Source: Oasisia sp. SBJ-2009
Taxonomy: Eukaryota; Annelida; Polychaeta; Sabellida; Siboglinidae
DNA length: 64,000 nt
Reading direction: 5' to 3'
Assembly: GCA_964017155.1 (NCBI GenBank)
Contig: OZ024865.1
Coordinates: forward strand, 16,185,877-16,249,876
Made by a program: the position numbers and the translations under genes. A model generated the notes under the pieces. It was not told the origin of the DNA and did no database searches. It was given only the letters and a program-made list of their open reading frames with translations. This document shows, piece by piece, positions 1-38,400 of this stretch. Every line of letters begins with the position of its first letter. Positions within the stretch are counted from its first letter, which is position 1.

Positions 1-250
1 AACACAACACAACACAACACAACACAACACAACACAACACAACACAACACAACACAACACAACAACATAACACAACACAACTAAACACAACAACATAACA
101 CACTACAACACAACAACACAACACGACAACATAACACAACATGATAACACAATACAACATTATAATACAACACAACACAATAACATAATACAACAACATA
201 ACACACCACAACAACATAACACACCACAACATAACACAGCATAATAACAC
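1..250. repeat. Degenerate AACAC-type simple repeat
   Basis: Perfect AACAC pentamers fill the first 60 bases, then decay into interrupted AACACA and AACATA runs up to about position 250. The array probably continues off the left edge. It lies upstream of the terminal exon at 579 and is therefore probably intronic. Confidence 0.9.
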
Positions 251-578
251 AATACAACTATGAACGTTATCGCTGGTCAGTTATGGCCAGAGCTTGTCGA
301 GCCGTTTCCACACGAGTCGATTGATTAGCACTGATGGACGATCAGTCATTGCAAAATGAAGGTTTTCGCAGACTTTGTTAATGTATGTTTTCCCTTTCCT
401 TGATTAATGTATGTTTTTGCCTTTCCCAGCACAAGTGAATATCAATTTTTTTCCTTTACCAGTACAAGTGAATATCAAGAAGATGATTATTGAATGATGT
501 ATATATGGCTGCATAATTATAGACATTAATCGTTCCATTTTACCAAATACATAAAACTGCATCGACTGTCGTTTTCAG

Positions 579-847
579 ACACAGAGACGGAGAACCAGAG
601 TCATCCGACCTATGAACTACCGACGCCGGTTGTTCTGTCTGACGCCGGTCCGGACATGGCTGGGGACACTCACAAGACATTAGCTAAAGTGGACTCTGAC
701 TACACTGAAATAGTGGACAGTCCGGACTACCAACATCCAATTCCCGCAGTTCCGGTCAAGATCACACCGACACACGCCGTAACCGGACATAAAGATAGTC
801 CGAACACAGCTGAAGACGAGCCAGATTACGTTGTGGTCGACGAGTAG
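579..847 (+). CDS. Terminal coding exon of a gene entering from the left; tyrosine-motif tail
   Basis: The exon is bounded by a polypyrimidine acceptor (GTCGTTTTCAG) ending at 578 and a TAG stop at 845-847. Two bases complete a split codon, then about 88 codons are open. The peptide is acidic and rich in Pro, Asp and Thr, with no hydrophobic segment. It has four spaced tyrosines: TYELP, SDYTEIV, PDYQHPI and PDYVVVDE. SDYTEI fits the general ITIM pattern (S/I/V/L-x-Y-x-x-I/V/L), and YVVV is SH2-ligand-like. These motifs suggest the cytoplasmic end of a transmembrane receptor or an adaptor, but the upstream exons needed to decide lie outside the window. The in-frame ATG at 656 is internal and need not be a start. 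Exon status is well supported; family is unknown. Confidence 0.7.
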
Positions 848-1054
848 TTAGATCAACATCAACACTCGACCAGTGATGTCCGTAAGACACGCACGGTCTT
901 AGATGACAACTTTGTCAAGAATTGTGGATTTTTCATAAATAGAAGTCCTTTCTCTGTTCATGCACACACCATATGCAATCAACTCCCTATCACTCAAATA
1001 TCTTCTTAAACCATAGCAACCTTTTAGAAAAAAGCAATACTCATTTGCAAGGGG

Positions 1055-1250
1055 GACCTGGCATCATTGTCGAACGGTTAGAGTCGGGATATCCTTTGGA
1101 AGAAACGGGGTTCGATTCCTGGTGCTGGCCGAGCGTTGCTTCGGCTGTTGCGGCTAAACTTTGGCTATTTCGTTCACCACACGTTGCCTGCGTTTTTTGT
1201 AAGAGACGCTATAAGTAGGTGGTTCCTTATGTCTGGTGTCTATGTTCTGA
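1055..1250 (+). mobile_element. Decayed tRNA-derived SINE, copy 1
   Basis: A tRNA-like head with a B-box resembling GGTTCGATTCC (near 1110) is followed by a body shared with the copies at 11215-11512 and 26296-26585. Shared body words include TTCGTTCACC and TCTGGTGTCTATG. It is clearly more diverged than the other two. Confidence 0.65.
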
Positions 1251-1825
1251 CAATATCCCATCCATCCAAAACCTCGTGGACTCTCTGAACTGGGATCTCA
1301 TTATCTTAAGTCCCAGATTATTCTGGATCTCATTCTCTAACGTTCCAGTGCCAGAATATTCAACCCAATGAGTATAAACATTTACTGTTGGAAGTATGCA
1401 GTGCAAAGCGCACATATTTGTATTCACTGAAAGAAGTATGCAGTGTAATCACTGACCTATATTTAAAGACTGGATATTTCCCGTCCGTGTTATTTTGACG
1501 CCGCCGACGCGCCATATGCTGGCGAAACTGCGATTGTGCTTGTTGTAGATCAACTTGTAATTCTACAACCATGACATATGCATGGACAATCAAATAAAAA
1601 ATTATATATTGGTTATTTGGTGTACAAACAAGTATAATAAAATGTCGTAAAATAAATATGTATTATTTGTTAAGTTCACAAGGGGCAAGAGGAATGGCGA
1701 ATTATGCATGAACTACAATATTAATATGAAAAACTGTCTGACTGCATAATTACAGTCTTAGATTTTGTCACATCTGGAAACCTAAAACATAATTGTAAAC
1801 TAATATTAGTTACAGTCATTTGTAT
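1251..1825. other. Non-coding stretch with a seed copy of the 48-bp repeat
   Basis: No gene was seen. Around 1381-1450 there are one or two isolated copies of the unit that is amplified from 1826 onwards (shared words GGAAGTATGCAGTGCAA and GCACATATTTGTATT). An AATAAA occurs near 1592, about 740 bases past the stop at 847, and could serve the upstream gene; this is weak. Confidence 0.5.
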
Positions 1826-2707
1826 TTACTGGAATAAGTACGCAGTGCAACAAGCACATAATATTATTTGTATTTACTGGAAGAAGTATGCAGTGCAACG
1901 AGCACATATTTCGATTTACTGGAAGAAGTATGCAGTGCAGCAAGCACATAATATTATTTGTATTTACTGGAAGAAGTATGCAGTGCAACGAGCGCATAAT
2001 ATTATTTGTATTTACTGGAAGAAGTACGCAGTGCAACGAGCACATAATATTATTTGTATTTACTGGAAGAAGTATGCAGTGCAACGAGCACATAATATTA
2101 TTTGTATTTACTGGAAGAAGTACGCAGTGCAACGAGCACATAATATTATTTGTATTTACTGGAAGAAGTATACAGTGCAACGAGCACATAATATTATCTG
2201 TATTTACTGGAAGAAGTATGCAGTGCAACGAGCACATAATATTATCTGTATTTACTGGAAGAAGTATGCAGTGCAACGAGCACATAATATTATCTGTATT
2301 TACTGGAAGAAGTATGCAGTGCAACGAGCACATAATATTATCTGTATTTACTGGAAGAAGTATGCAGTGCAACGAGCACATAATATTATCTGTATTTACT
2401 GGAAGAAGTATGCAGTGCAACGAGCACATAATATTATCTGTATTTACTGGAAGAAGTATGCAGTGCAACGAGTACATAATATTATCTGTATTTACTGGAA
2501 GAAGTATGCAGTGCAACGAGCACATAATATTATCTGTATTTACTGGAAGAAGTATGCAGTGCAACGAGCACATAATATTATTTGTATTTACTGGAAGAAG
2601 TATGCAGTGCAACGAGCACATAATAATATCTGTATTTACTGGAAGAAGTATGCAGTGCAACAAGCACATAATATTATTTGTATTTACTGGAAGAAGTATA
2701 CAGAAGA
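1826..2707. repeat. 48-bp minisatellite, about 18 copies
   Basis: The units share TATTTACTGGAAGAAGTA and CAGTGCAACGAGCACATA. The period of 48 is divisible by three and the unit lacks stops in several frames. Long ORFs therefore appear on both strands (two forward frames and one reverse). These are repeat artefacts: the 16-residue peptide period has no start context, flanking exon or codon bias. Copies differ at a few sites (TTTG or TCTG, TATG or TACG). Confidence 0.95.
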
Positions 2708-2850
2708 AGTGAGTGAGTGAGTGAGTGGGTGGGTGGGTGGGTGGGTGGGTGGGTGAGTGAGTGAGTGAGTGAGTGAGTGAGTGAGTGAGTGAGTGAGTGA
2801 GTGAGTGAGTGAGTACGTGAATTATTGAGTGAGTATGTGAATGATTGAGT
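2708..2850. repeat. GAGT/GGGT microsatellite
   Basis: GAGT tetramers with a central GGGT block (about 2727-2753) are followed by degenerate copies. The array directly abuts the 48-bp minisatellite on its left and the TGTGC array on its right. Confidence 0.95.
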
Positions 2851-2852
2851 GA

Positions 2853-3228
2853 GTGTGCTGTGCTGTGCTGTGCTGTGCTGTGCTGTGCTGTGCTGTGCTG
2901 TGCTGTGCTGTGCTGTGCTGTGCTGTGCTGTGCTGTGCTGTGCTGTGCTGTGCTGTGCTGTGCTGTGCTGTGCTGTGCTGTGCTGTGCTGTGCTGTGCTG
3001 TGCTGTGCTGTGCTGTGCTGTGCTGTGCTGTGCTGTGCTGTGCTGTGCTGTGCTGTGCTGTGCTGTGCTGTGCTGTGCTGTGCTGTGCTGTGCTGTGCTG
3101 TGCTGTGCTGTGCTGTGCTGTGCTGTGCTGTGCTGTGCTGTGCTGTGCTGTGCTGTGCTGTGCTGTGCTGTGCTGTGCTGTGCTGTGCTGTGCTGTGCTG
3201 TGCTGTGCTGTGCTGTGCTGTGCTGTGC
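2853..3228. repeat. TGTGC pentanucleotide array, about 75 copies
   Basis: An uninterrupted TGTGC repeat runs for about 375 bases with no visible variant. All three forward frames are open only because of the repeat, giving Cys-Ala-Val-Leu-Cys patterns that are not genes. The perfection suggests recent expansion or a length-unstable locus. Confidence 0.97.
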
Positions 3229-3640
3229 CTTGGTGTAGCGGTGGTGGTTTAAAAATAAACCATTATTAAAATTAAAATTAAAACCAAGACCAATGTGCTA
3301 TATATAACAAATGTATAGCTTCTAGGCACAAGATCAACAAATATGTTCGTTAAGCCAATGTTGGCCGAACATAAAAACCACATACACATAATAAGCTTAC
3401 GTTGGTCCAACGTTGGCCCAACGCTGGCCTAACACACACACAAAAACACCTATAGTGTCACTTCTTATTTATACTAACCATTAATTATCAGGTGGAGACA
3501 CGTGTACCGATCACTAAATAAAATAAACTAACAAAATATATATTATATAAATATATGGCAGTCCGTGACAATAATATAGTATTATCTGATAAAAAGGATG
3601 TCCTTATTTAATTTGTTATTTTAAATTCGACCTGAAGGGT
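3229..3640. other. AT-rich intergenic stretch with nothing recognised
   Basis: It contains short ATTAAA repeats near 3266 and a small cluster of related words (GTTGGTCCAACGTTGGCCCAACG near 3404, written here as a palindrome-rich patch). No coding signal was seen. Confidence 0.5.
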
Positions 3641-4590
3641 ACATACCACCAATTGATTTTCCATAGGCGGTCATTGTAACGTTTCTTTGATTTCCCTCCA
3701 GGTTTTTCGATCAATGTTATTGAAAAATTCAGACACTAAGTAGCCTCCATTCTCACATATCATTCGTGAAAATGACATATCTTTTTCTCCTACAATCCAC
3801 TCTCTAACCTGACACCCCTTCATTTTTGCTTCAATCAGCGGCCGATTGCCAATGTTGACACCTCTAGGCCAAATTACACCTGTATGCAAAGACTATGCAT
3901 ACACACCTTTTCACTGTCTGACAAATTTCATTATTTCGCAGCTGTGATATCACACTACGCAGAAATATCATTTCCATTCAACCAGTCCTACATTTATTGC
4001 TTCCAGAAATTTACAAAAAGTGCACAATGCAGTTCTTTTAAGCAGGACTAGTCTACTATCTGGGGTAAGGCTGCCCTGGCGGAGGCATCGGCAGATTCAA
4101 GTAGCCTCGATTAACCAGACTACGTGAGGTGGCAGCACTTTTCAGCCCCGTTACGCAGGCGAGTGACAGGGGACATACCACCAAATTTATTCCTACGCCA
4201 TTGTAGTCCAGCTTAAAAGAACTGCGTTGTGCTTCTTTTTTTATACTAAATGTAGGACTGGTTGAATGGAAAATTATATATCTGCGTAGCATGCTACCAC
4301 AGCTGCGAAATAACGATATTTGTCAGACAGTGACCAGGTGCAATTCGGCCTAGAGGAGTCAACATTGGCAATCGGCTGCTGATTGACGCAAAATGAAGGG
4401 GTATCAGGAAAGAGATTGGACTGTATGAGAAAGAGATGTGTAATTTTCACGAATTTTATACATGACATGTGTGAATGGAGGCTAATTAATTACTGAAATG
4501 TTCAATATCATGGATTAAAAAACCTAGTGTGAAATCAAAGAAATGTTAGAATGGCCGCCTATGTGCATGGGAAAGCAATTGGTGGTATAT
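3641..4590. mobile_element. Foldback element C (~950 bp) with long inverted arms
   Basis: The left end (ATACCACCAATTG at 3643) and the right end (CAATTGGTGGTAT, up to 4589) are inverted copies. The arms pair along most of their length; for example, GGCCGATTGCCAATGTTGAC near 3840 matches its reverse complement near 4355. No ORF of transposase size is present, so it is non-autonomous. A second family, marked by GGCAGCACTTTTCAGCCCC, sits in its centre at about 4090-4150. That family recurs in reverse orientation at about 4635-4690, pointing to nested insertions. Confidence 0.7.
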
Positions 4591-4700
4591 AGTTACTATA
4601 TACCCGATAGTCGGTAAAGCGACACTAGGCGGAATGGAGGGGCTGAAAAGTGCTGCCACTCCACGGAGTCTGGTTAATCGCGGCTACTGAGAGGCGGCGC
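4591..4700 (-). mobile_element. Fragment related to the centre of foldback element C
   Basis: The reverse complement shares ATTAACCAGACT and GCAGCACTTTTCAGCCCC with 4110-4150. It is a partial copy of an unnamed dispersed repeat. Confidence 0.5.
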
Positions 4701-4949
4701 TAAATGTTTCTGATTCTGATTTAAATTGTTATAGTACAAGACCCCTACTGGGGCATTACGCACTAGTATGGATGGTCGGTTTCAGGATGGCTGGCTTCAT
4801 GTTATCTGGAAGTGGAATAAGAGTATTTGTGCTTGAGACTGTGGCATTAGGGTGGGGTGGATGAGGGAAAGTACAAGTCAATGATGGGGGAGGATGGGGG
4901 TGTGGTAGGGGATGGGGTGTAGGGGGTCAGGGGTGGTGGTGTGTGTTGT

Positions 4950-5290
4950 CTATTGGAGGTGCCTGAAGGGTGCAATTGCCAGGTTAATGTCCTGTAATGC
5001 ACCCTTGAAGGTGTCGATACTGTTTTGGGTAAATACATTAGCTGGAAGTATTTGATCCACTGAGCTATTTGTAAGAAGCTGTATTTGTAGTAGTTGTGGG
5101 AGGTGGATATTAATTTGTTTGTATTTGTATGGGTGGTTGGATCTTGTTTGGCTGTCTCCGGGCATGAAATAATGGTTGGGATTGATGTCTAAGATATTGT
5201 TGGTTATTTTATACATGGTGGTAAGTCTGGCCTCAGTCTTCCTCTGTTCTAGGGTTGGCCAGGACAAGGCAGAGGCCAAGTTGGATCCAG
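4950..5290 (-). mobile_element. Non-LTR retrotransposon reverse-transcriptase tail, degenerate
   Basis: On the minus strand an open stretch of about 109 residues contains LSWPTLEQRKTEARLTTMYK, then TRSNHPYKYKQ, and ends with NSIDTFKGALQDINL. This order (short helix with TLE.RR..ARL..MYK, a basic TRS.HP block, then a DTFK.AL close) is the usual C-terminus of CR1/Jockey-group reverse transcriptases. The central NSFFPRTI-type block is badly decayed and the rest of the ORF is missing. It is a dead fragment. Confidence 0.6.
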
Positions 5291-5978
5291 ATATGTTTCC
5301 CAGCTGTAATTAAGCTGTCAAAATGTGACAGCTGTCAGTCGGTGCATTTCTGCGTATTAATACAGTTGTCATTTTGCTTGGTGATGTAATCGGGGACAAT
5401 CCGTGGGTGTTTCAAGCATAAATGGAGGGTGTAAGGTTTGAAAGAAGTTTGTGGGAGCCTGAGGTATTAAAAGTTCACGAATTTTTCACTGAACCTCTGT
5501 CTAAGGATGGTAAATAGACTGTGAACTTGTCAATAACAGAGCTGATCATAACAGAGCTGATCAAGATTAATAGGAAATGACGGAAACGTTATAATGGTCG
5601 CCTATGGAAAATGCAAATGTGGTCTGACTCCTTATAATGCCTAGGTAACCCAGGCTAGGAGGAGAATAGATGCGCGCCACCTGGCGAGTATGCCATGCTG
5701 TAACCATGCACGCTTGACCTTTCGCCCATAATGGAGGCGCCCGTGGAACAAACCGTTTACATTGGCGACGAGCTCCGTGCATTACGTTTAGCGTCCTTTG
5801 CTTTTGACGAGTGAACTGTTGAGCATCTCATGACTAAAACAAGGATTCTGTGGTACACCGATTTTGTAATGCGATTTATTTATTTATGTAACCTTTGAAA
5901 TCAGATTTAAAGCACGCTTTTACTTAGAAACCGAGTCCAAACCGATAGGATATACTCATAGCCCAGCCAAAACTCATC
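5291..5978. other. 5' flank of the WD40 gene
   Basis: No exon was recognised. The stretch 5585-5610 resembles the end of foldback C (AATGGTCGCCTATGGAAAAT). A CTCF-like motif lies at 5672-5687. The 5' UTR and transcription start cannot be placed from sequence. Confidence 0.4.
5672..5687 (-). promoter_or_regulatory. CTCF-like motif upstream of the WD40 gene
   Basis: The minus strand reads TCGCCAGGTGGCGC. It matches 12 of 14 positions of the general CTCF core (CCASYAGRKGGCRS). It lies about 300 bp before the WD40 start codon. A near-identical core lies about 30 bp before the SKA2-like start. This is motif matching only. Confidence 0.35.
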
Positions 5979-33211
<27,233 letters not shown>

Positions 33212-33311
33212 ACCTGTGTGAGCCGTCTCGTCTCGTGTCGTCCAACACTGGCTGTTTCATTTTGTTTCGTCCATGTGTATCTTAAACTGAAACTTGTCAA
33301 GCGGTCAAACC

Positions 33312-33317
33312 AATAAA
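33312..33317 (+). terminator. Polyadenylation signal of the WD40 gene
   Basis: AATAAA about 100 bases after the stop codon, followed by a GT/T-rich stretch (CTTATTGTTT). Confidence 0.65.
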
Positions 33318-33329
33318 CAAGTCACCTTG

Positions 33330-35428
33330 ACTTATTGTTTCCCTAATTGCGCTGTAGATGGCACTGCTGTGCTGCCGGCTTCACAGACGATATAATATAT
33401 ATATATATATATAGATATATAGCAGACAGCGTGATTCATGACGAAATTGAATTGTACAACCGAAGACATTGTCAGAAGCTTGAATTGTATTTGTTGCAAC
33501 GACTGTATTTTAATTGTTGGCTAAAAGACAGGTGACAAGAATCTGTCATTTAGGAAATTTGGCAGGTTGAAATGCAATGCATGTCATCACTACTGTGGAC
33601 TTGGTTTGTATATTGCATTATTTTTTAGAAAGGAGCTTAGTCATGTGGCTGACTTGCGTATCATATAGAAAGTAGCATGTAACAATGTTGATGCTGTGTT
33701 ATAATGGCAAGTTGTCTAATAAGCTTACAAAAGCAGACTTGTGTTTTTCATATTGGTTAGAACAATTACCCACCTCTCAGTACAAACGGTGGCACTTTAT
33801 AGAATGTGCATATTGCCAATTTCAACGTTTAATCAAGATATTTAATAAGTGCCATATAAAACACTCGCTTGAAAAAAGCAGGCCTTACGTAAATTCCTTT
33901 GTTGTGATGAAGTCTAAAGATGTGCAAACTGTGATAACAAAATATAATAAATCTGACTGCATTACATTCACGTAAAAGAACAATATAAATGTGCGAATAG
34001 ATGTGATTTAACTGACATTATCCACAATGTTGCCAGGTTCTGAAGTAAACAATGACTGCATTAGTACCAGTGACACTTGTTAGGTGGCACCACTGAAGCA
34101 ACTAATTTGGACTTTGTGAACTGATAGGGTAATCCCTAAAGGTGTAATAATTTTAACGTAGTCTAATTCGACCACTGTATCATATTTGTAGACAAACAAA
34201 ATGTGTGTTACTTTACACGACAACTATTAAGTTGTCGCTAGTTAGTGGCACAACTAGATGAGTGGTTCCACCTGTAACCACCAGGTGACACTGTAGCGTG
34301 CCCGAGTGCGTGACATAGCTGCGTCTCCATGGAGATACATGTGTTTGACTTCTTTTTATTTCGCATTTATTCCATGACATTTTTGCGTATCATGCAAATG
34401 TAAACTTGTATTGAAAATGCTCGAGACATTCCAAACGGGCAGAAAATGTGTGTTTTATGAGTCTGGGTTAGATGGAGTGATGGTTTGACAGATAGACAGC
34501 CATAAACAATGAACATGACATGTACTTATGAAGACCAACTTTATATGTCATACCATTATTAAAAAAGTTATTTCTGTGAGAAAAAAATTAAATAACAGGG
34601 CATGCAGTGATGCTGTGGAAAATATTGACGAAAACAAGGGTACAGTTTCAGAGAAACAAGTTTAATTGACAAGATGAAACTGAAAAATGTAATGAATTTT
34701 TGAAGGCATACACATTACATGTGACACAGGACATTGTATAGGAAGCAGAAGACTTACGTTGGGATGCGAAAGTATGTGATTAGGTGATAACATAATGCCA
34801 TAGGTCTGCTTCTAAAGTGCCTTAATGTGTTAATAATTTATGTTGTAAAATGTTTCTTATATGCTGGCTGCATTATGAACTGTCATTACCTAAATGTTGT
34901 TGTAATCCTGGCTCGATTGAGAGAGTCAAACATTCGTGCTCAGCTTTAAAGAGCAATTCCTGTAACTTCCTTTTTTCACTGTAACTGGTGTCGATTAGAA
35001 TTTACGAACGTTTCATACACAATTTCAATGTTCCAATCCTTGAGCGAAATAATGAAAATACTTATATTGCATGTTGTACTCAATTTGGTGTTAGTGGCAG
35101 CCATCTTTGTCCAGATATTGTGCATATTAATTGGGCCAGTAAAAATGTCACCTAATACATACCATCCATCTGCTATATATGCTGTGTTGTGTATTAGCAA
35201 ACAAGGTGTAACTTATATTATTTTTGCTAATTCGCGACAGGTTACTTGATTCGTGTCCATTTAAATGTTGCTACTTTGAAATAAAATAGTGTATATGCAA
35301 AGATGTATATTGCAATACGGTTTATAAATCATTACAGTTGTCTTGAACTGTTTATTGTGTTTCTTCATTCTTTGTAGAATGTTTCTGTTTCTGCTAAATG
35401 TGGCCAATACTACTAGTACACTGCCACC
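33330..35428. other. Intergenic region, no gene seen
   Basis: It contains a short TA tract (33391-33421) and otherwise AT-rich unique sequence. A reading frame at 33685-33975 has no start context, splice sites or domain match, and I leave it uncalled. Confidence 0.5.
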
Positions 35429-38400
35429 ACAACCTTGTGTAGGTTTATGACCCAACCTCATGTAGGTTTATGACACAACCTTGTGTAGGTTTATGACACA
35501 ACCTTGTGTAGGTTTATGACACAACCTCGTGTAGGTTTATGACACAACCTCGTGTAGGTTTATGACACAACCTCGTGTAGGTTTATGACACAACCTCGTG
35601 TAGGTTTATGACACAACCTCGTGTAGGTGTATGACATAACCTCGTGTAGGTTTATGACACAACCTCGTATAGGTTTATGAACCAACCTCGTGTAGGTTTA
35701 TGACACAACCTGGTGTAGGTTTATGACCCAATCTCGTATAGGTTTATGACACAACCTCGTGTAGGTTTATGACACAACCTCGTGTAGGTTTATGACACAA
35801 CCTTGTGTAGGTTTATGACCCAACCTCGTGTAGGTTTATGACACAACCTCATATAGGTTTATGACACAACCTCCTGTACGTTTATGACACATCCTCTTGT
35901 AGGTTTATGACACAGTCTCGTGTAGGTTTATGACATAACCTCGTGTAGGTTTATGACACAACCTCCTGTAGGTTTATGACACAACCTCGTATAGGTTTAT
36001 GACACAACCTCGTGTAGGTTTATGACACAACCTCGTGTAGGTTTATGACACAACCTCGTGTAGGTTTATGACACAACCTTGTGTAGGTTTATGACACAAC
36101 CTCGTGTAGTTTTATGCCACAACCTCGTGTAGGTTTATGACACAACCTCGTGTAGGTTTATGACACAACCTCGTGTAGGTTTATGACACAACCTCGTGTA
36201 GGTTTATGACACAACCTCGTGTAGGTTTATGACACAACCTCGTGTAGGTTTATGACACAACCTCATGTAGGTTTATGACACAACCTTGTGTAGGTTTATG
36301 ACACAACCTCATGTAGTTTTATGCCACAACCTCATGTAGGTTTATGACACAACCTCATGTAGATTTATGCCACAACCTCGTGTAGGTTTATGACACAACC
36401 TCGTGTAGTTTTATGACACAACCTTTTTAGGTTTATGCCACAATCTCGTATAGGTTTATGCCACAATCTCGTATAGGTTTATGACACAACCTCGTGTAGG
36501 TTTATGACACAACCTCATGTAGGTTTATGACACAACCTTGTGTAGGTTTATGACCCAACCTCGTGTAGGTTTATGACACAACCTCATATAGGTTTATGAC
36601 ACAACCTCCTGTAGGTTTATGACACAACCTCTTGTAGGTTTATGACACAACCTCGTGTAGGTTTATGACACAACCTCGTGTAGGTTTATGACACAACCTC
36701 GTGTAGTTTTATGCCACAACCTCGTGTAGGTTTATGACACAACCTCGTGTAGGTTTATGACACAACCTCGTGTAGGTTTATGACACAACCTCATGTAGGT
36801 TTATGACACAACCTTGTGTAGGTTTATGACACAACCTAATGTAGTTTTATGCCACAACCTCATGTAGGTTTATGACACAACCTCATGTAGATTTATGCCA
36901 CAACCTCGTGTAGGTTTATGACACAACCTCGTGTAGTTTTATGACACAACCTTTTTAGGTTTATGCCACAATCTCGTATAGGTTTATGCCACAATCTCGT
37001 ATAGGTTTATGACACAACCTCGTGTAGGTTTATGACACAACCTCATGTAGGTTTATGACACAAGCTTGTGTAGGTTTATGACCCAACCTCGTGTAGGTTT
37101 ATGACACAACCTCATATAGGTTTATGACACAACCTCCTGTAGGTTTATGACACAACCTCTTGTAGGTTTATGACACAACCTCGTGTAGGTTTATGACACA
37201 ACCTCTTGTAAGTTTATGACACAACCTCGTGTAGGTTTATGACACAACCTCTTGTAAGTTTATGACACAACCTCTTGTAGGTTTATGACACAACCTCGTG
37301 TAGGTTTATGACACAACCTCGTGTAGGTTTATGACACAACCTCTTGTAAGTTTATGACACAACCTCGTGTAGGTTTATGACACAACCTCGTGTAGGTTTA
37401 TGACACAACCTCGTGTAGGTTTATGACCCAACCTCGTGTAGGTTTATGACCCAACCTCGTGTAGGTTTATGACACAACCTCCTGTAGGTTTATGACACAA
37501 CCTCCTGTAGGTTTATGACACAACCTCTTGTAGGTTTATGACACAACCTCGTGTAGGTTTATGACACAACCTCCTGTAGGTTTATGACACAACCTCGTGT
37601 AGGTTTATGACACAACCTCGTGTAGGTTTATGACACAACCTCGTGTAGGTTTATGACACAACCTCATGTAGGTTTATGACACAACCTCGTGTAGGTTTAT
37701 GACACAACCTCGTGTAGGTTTATGACACAACCTCTTGTAGGTTTATGACACAACCTCTTGTAGGTTTATGACACAACCTCTTGTAGGTTTATGACACAAC
37801 CTCTTGTAGGTTTATGACACAACCTCGTGTAGGTTTATGACACAACCTCCTGTAGGTTTATGACACAACCTCTTGTAGGTTTATGACACAACCTCTTGTA
37901 GGTTTATGACACAACCTCTTGTAGGTTTATGACACAACCTCTTGTAGGTTTATGACACAACCTCGTGTAGGTTTATGACACAACCTCCTGTAGGTTTATG
38001 ACACAACCTCGTGTAGGTTTATGACACAACCTCGTGTAGGTTTATGACACAACCTCGTGTAGGTTTATGACACAACCTCTTGTAAGTTTATGACACAACC
38101 TCGTGTAGGTTTATGACACAACCTCTTGTAAGTTTATGACACAACCTCTTGTAGGTTTATGACACAACCTCTTGTAGGTTTATGACACAACCTGGTGTAG
38201 GTTTATGACACAACCTCCTGTAGGTTTATGACACAACCTCGTGTAGGTTTATGACACAACCTCGTGTAGGTTTATGACACAACCTCGTGTAGGTTTATGA
38301 CACAACCTCTTGTAAGTTTATGACACAACCTCGTGTAGGTTTATGACACAACCTCCTGTAGGTTTATGACACAACCTCGTGTAGGTTTATGACACAACCT

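Noticed and set aside
1806..2720. ORFs of 274-291 codons on both strands
   Set aside because: They are produced by the 48-bp stop-free repeat unit, with no splice framing, start context or unique sequence.
2845..3269. Cys-Ala-Val-Leu ORFs of 129-138 codons in three frames
   Set aside because: Pure TGTGC repeat; all frames are open by construction.
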